A DNA stretch of 7,091 nucleotides, from positions 1 through 7,091 of the forward strand of contig JBBILW010000028.1 in assembly GCA_037444725.1 (NCBI GenBank). Direction: 5' to 3'. The DNA is from CAIKKG01 sp037444725 (GTDB lineage: Bacteria > Patescibacteriota > Minisyncoccia > UBA6257 > GWB1-50-10). A model generated the notes under the pieces. It saw only the letters and a program-made list of their open reading frames with translations. It did not search any database and had not been told where the DNA came from. The position numbers were made by a program, and so were the translations under genes. The stretch's first letter is position 1, and each line of letters opens with the position of its first letter. Positions 5,261-7,091 of the stretch are shown in pieces.

Positions 5261-6184
5261 TTACAGCTTCACGAGATGAAGCCGCTTCATCTTTTCGACG
5301 AACTCGCGAGTCTCCCGCTTGTTCGCAACGAACGGATAGAAGCGCTCATAGAGCACTTCTTCGCTCATGAGCTCGCCAGGATACTTCCTGATGAATTCAA
5401 TCTCCATCTCGGAGAGCGTCATCGCGTTCAGTGTGTACATCTCGAGCGCGCGGTACGACTGCGGAATGGAATCCTTCACGATTTGCGCCATCGCTTCCGC
5501 GAAAACGCGAATCTCCTTCTGCGCGTGACTGTCGAGACGCAAGCGGAAGAAGTGGAAAAGATTGTGCGCGTCAATCTTCCAGTACCACTCGGTGTAGTTG
5601 GCCACCGAGAGGCCGATGCGCGCGAGCTCTCTCGCGAAGTCTATGTCACGCAACGCACGATAGCCCTCGTACGACTGGCGATAGATATTACCGAGAATCT
5701 CCTGCACTTGCTCTCGCTGGTCCTCAGTGAGCAGCTCTCCACGCCCCTGCTTGTTGTCCGTCGACTGCTTGCGCAGTTCTTCCATCGGAGGCATGTAGAA
5801 TTCATCCGACATCTCGGAGTACCGTGCCGAGTACTCGTTCACGTTTGCGGTCCGGTGGCGAATCCACTGACGCGCAACGAAAATAGGCATCTTGGCATGG
5901 AACTTGAACTCCACCATCTCGGACGGCGACGTGTGAAGCTGGCGACGCAGATAGCGGATGAGAGTCTCGTCTTCGCTCACCTTCTTCGTGCCACGGCCGT
6001 ACGAAGCGTTCGCTGCCTCTACGATAGCATGGTCGTTACCCATGTAGTCGCACAGGTACACGAAGCCGTGATCGAGCCTCGGAATGGGCCGGAAAAGCCA
6101 ATTCTCGGCGCCTTCGCTTATCGGCCGGAGCGTCATCGCACCTGTTTCATCGACGATGCGCGGGGGAATCGGAATCGTTTCCAT
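5261..6184 (-). CDS. thyX: FAD-dependent thymidylate synthase ThyX (long form)
   Basis: A 307-residue flavin-dependent thymidylate synthase. It makes dTMP from dUMP using methylenetetrahydrofolate, FAD and NADPH, and replaces ThyA; it acts as a cytoplasmic tetramer. The ThyX motif RHRx7S is intact: RHRTANVNEYSARYS at 109-123 (Arg109, His110, Arg111, Ser119). Further conserved segments are SYGRGTKKVSEDETLIRYL (61-79), SPSEMVEFKFHAKMPIFVARQW (86-107), ARIGLSVANYTEWYWKIDAH (188-207) and NLFHFFRLRLDSHAQKEIR (208-226), with the substrate-site Arg near 216. At 307 residues it is longer than short ThyX proteins (about 220-250), with about 40 extra N-terminal residues and an insertion near 130-160. 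From memory this long form resembles alphaproteobacterial ThyX, so transfer is possible. The start at 6184 is fixed by a strong AAGGAGGA 6 nt upstream. It has its own terminator and stands between groEL and lemA as a single unit. Confidence 0.97.
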   Translation of the reverse strand: METIPIPPRIVDETGAMTLRPISEGAENWLFRPIPRLDHGFVYLCDYMGNDHAIVEAANASYGRGTKKVSEDETLIRYLRRQLHTSPSEMVEFKFHAKMPIFVARQWIRHRTANVNEYSARYSEMSDEFYMPPMEELRKQSTDNKQGRGELLTEDQREQVQEILGNIYRQSYEGYRALRDIDFARELARIGLSVANYTEWYWKIDAHNLFHFFRLRLDSHAQKEIRVFAEAMAQIVKDSIPQSYRALEMYTLNAMTLSEMEIEFIRKYPGELMSEEVLYERFYPFVANKRETREFVEKMKRLHLVKL

Positions 6185-6190
6185 GTTGCG

Positions 6191-6198
6191 TCCTCCTT
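6191..6198 (-). promoter_or_regulatory. Strong Shine-Dalgarno of thyX
   Basis: Minus-strand AAGGAGGA is followed by a 6-nt spacer before the ATG at 6184. It fixes the thyX start and is the only good Shine-Dalgarno seen among the eight gene starts in the window, which makes thyX stand out from its neighbours. Confidence 0.9.
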
Positions 6199-6240
6199 AT
6201 GTGAGGGTTAGGTGTTAAACAGCTCGGACTATCTTTAACC

Positions 6241-6265
6241 AAAACCGCCCCCATTACAAGGGCAG
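6241..6265 (-). terminator. Probable intrinsic terminator between groEL and thyX
   Basis: On the minus strand CTGCCC (6265-6260) pairs with GGGCGG (6250-6245), including one G-U pair, around a 9-nt loop, and is followed by TTTTGGTT. It lies 68 bp after the groEL stop. The stem is moderate and the T-run interrupted, so it may be partly leaky into thyX. Confidence 0.65.
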
Positions 6266-6270
6266 CTTTG

Positions 6271-6302
6271 CGAAGCGTCGATTCTTTTTTATCGGCTCTT
6301 CG
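6271..6302. repeat. Imperfect inverted repeat downstream of groEL
   Basis: CGAAG (6271-6275) pairs with CTTCG (6298-6302), and GTCGAT (6277-6282) pairs with ATCGGC (6291-6296) including a possible wobble, with one mismatch between the arms. The 8-nt loop is T-rich on the plus strand (A-rich on the minus strand). It may stabilise the groEL 3' end; no T-run follows on the minus strand. Confidence 0.45.
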
Positions 6303-6325
6303 TTATCAGTTATTTGTTATATGTT
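6302..6325. repeat. 7-bp direct repeat (GTTAT) after groEL
   Basis: GTTAT occurs at 6302, 6309 and 6316 with exact 7-bp spacing, and a degenerate GTTCT follows at 6323. On the minus strand each unit gives ATAAC, so a TAA recurs every 7 bp just after the groEL stop and falls in all three frames. Confidence 0.6.
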
Positions 6326-6332
6326 CTGTCAC

Positions 6333-7091
6333 TTAATACTCTCCCATACCCGGCATTCCTCCAGGCATTCCGCCCGGCATCTTGTCTTTCTTCTCGGGAA
6401 TCTCCGTCACCGCCGCACCAATCGTGAGATAGTTCGCTGCAACCGAAATTGCATTCATGAATGCGGTCTTTGAGACCTTCAAGGGGTCAATGATGCCGCT
6501 CGCTTTCAAATCATCGATTTCATTCTTATATGCATTGAAGCCTTTCCATGCATCATGTGTAGTGCGCGCGCGAAGTTTTTCTACAATCTTCTCCGGGTTC
6601 TCACCGCTATTTGCGATAATCGCAAGAAGTGGCGCTTCCGCTGCCGCTCTCAAAATTGTGTGCGCCGCCTCGACGACAGGGTTCGCGTGCTTCTCATGCT
6701 TATTGATGAGTGAATACACGTTGAAGAGCGCAATGCCTCCGCCCGGGATAATGCCCTCTTCCATCGCCGCCTTCGTGGCAAATACCGCATCATCGACGCG
6801 CTGCTTCAATTCCTTCTGCGCCGATTCGGTAGGGGCACCAACCTTGATGACAGCAACGCCGCCCGCGAGCTTGCCCAAACGCTCTTGGATTTTTTCCTTG
6901 TCGAAATCGGAATCGGCATTCTTAAGCTGCGCCTTCAATTGCTTCACACGCTCATCGATTGCTTTCTTGTCGCCTTTGCCGTCGACGAACGTGGTCGCAT
7001 CCTTGGTGGCGATGACTTTGCGTGCCGAACCCAAATCTTCGAGCTCGACGGTTTCCAGTTTGCGGCCCACGTCCTCGCTCACGTATTGCGC
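6333..7091 (-). CDS. groL: Chaperonin GroEL, C-terminal part (5' end outside window)
   Basis: The frame stays open to the right edge; 252 C-terminal residues of a protein normally about 540 long are visible, so an apparent GTG start at 7082 is not the real one. GroEL is the 60-kDa chaperonin that folds proteins in an ATP-driven double ring with GroES. Recognisable parts are the end of the apical domain (VELEDLGSARKVIATKDATT, from about residue 16), KEKIQERLGKLAGGVAVIKVGAPTE (about 66-90), RVDDAVFATKAAMEEGIIPGGG (99-120) with the Asp that activates the ATPase in the family, SGIIDPLKVSKTAF (195-208) and the equatorial closing part. The tail PGGMPGGMPGM then EY follows the usual Gly/Met-rich pattern, with Pro added and an acidic-aromatic ending instead of a plain GGM run. 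It is read leftward towards thyX, with a probable terminator at 6241-6265. No groES is in the window. Confidence 0.97.
   Translation of the reverse strand, partial: AQYVSEDVGRKLETVELEDLGSARKVIATKDATTFVDGKGDKKAIDERVKQLKAQLKNADSDFDKEKIQERLGKLAGGVAVIKVGAPTESAQKELKQRVDDAVFATKAAMEEGIIPGGGIALFNVYSLINKHEKHANPVVEAAHTILRAAAEAPLLAIIANSGENPEKIVEKLRARTTHDAWKGFNAYKNEIDDLKASGIIDPLKVSKTAFMNAISVAANYLTIGAAVTEIPEKKDKMPGGMPGGMPGMGEY
6351..6376 (-). repeat. 12-bp repeat encoding PGGM units in the groEL tail
   Basis: Near-identical 12-bp units (core GGCATTCC on the plus strand) encode the repeated PGGM motif at the GroEL C-terminus. This is the usual low-complexity chaperonin tail and needs no further explanation. 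Confidence 0.7.

Noticed and set aside
5249..6211. 320-codon plus-strand frame spanning all of thyX
   Set aside because: Exact antisense of a clearly conserved enzyme, with Arg/His/Leu-rich composition; no start signal or domain. A shadow caused by codon use of thyX.

Overview
The window reads as part of a compact bacterial chromosome, most likely from a Patescibacteria/CPR lineage such as Parcubacteria. This is an inference from gene style: small tightly packed genes, a Gly/Asn/Thr-rich surface-type protein, a one-domain alkyltransferase, an archaeal-like UMP kinase, small signal-anchored proteins, and an almost complete lack of Shine-Dalgarno sequences. No marker gene in the window proves the lineage.

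Layout. At the left edge is the 3' part of a secreted/surface-type protein gene (+, 1-876) with extreme G/C third-position bias, closed by a strong intrinsic terminator. A short AT-richer gap leads to a one-domain O6-alkylguanine-DNA alkyltransferase (+, 1010-1312). Everything further right is on the minus strand. In transcription order (right to left) this is: the C-terminal half of groEL (cut by the window edge); thyX, with the only strong Shine-Dalgarno seen; a lemA - TPM-domain - UMP kinase cluster with gaps of 6 and 9 bp; a two-gene unit of a secreted coiled-coil/acidic protein and a membrane-anchored Ig-like protein (gap 10 bp); and a soluble GGDEF diguanylate cyclase whose stop directly abuts the stop of the alkyltransferase gene.

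Function. UMP kinase and ThyX serve pyrimidine nucleotide supply (UMP to UDP, dUMP to dTMP). GroEL handles protein folding, the alkyltransferase handles DNA repair, and the GGDEF protein probably makes c-di-GMP. LemA, the TPM protein, the two small exported proteins and the left-edge protein are cell-envelope or surface factors. No mobile element, CRISPR array, tRNA or rRNA was recognised.

The most notable signal is regulatory. Three minus-strand units start with an extended -10 box (TGnTATAAT-like), have no convincing -35, and place the inferred transcription start about 0-11 nt before the chosen ATG, so leaderless or near-leaderless messages are likely. The other points worth checking are the composition break at about 877-895, a long-form ThyX with its own strong ribosome binding site, and a 7-bp repeat after groEL that puts a TAA in every frame.
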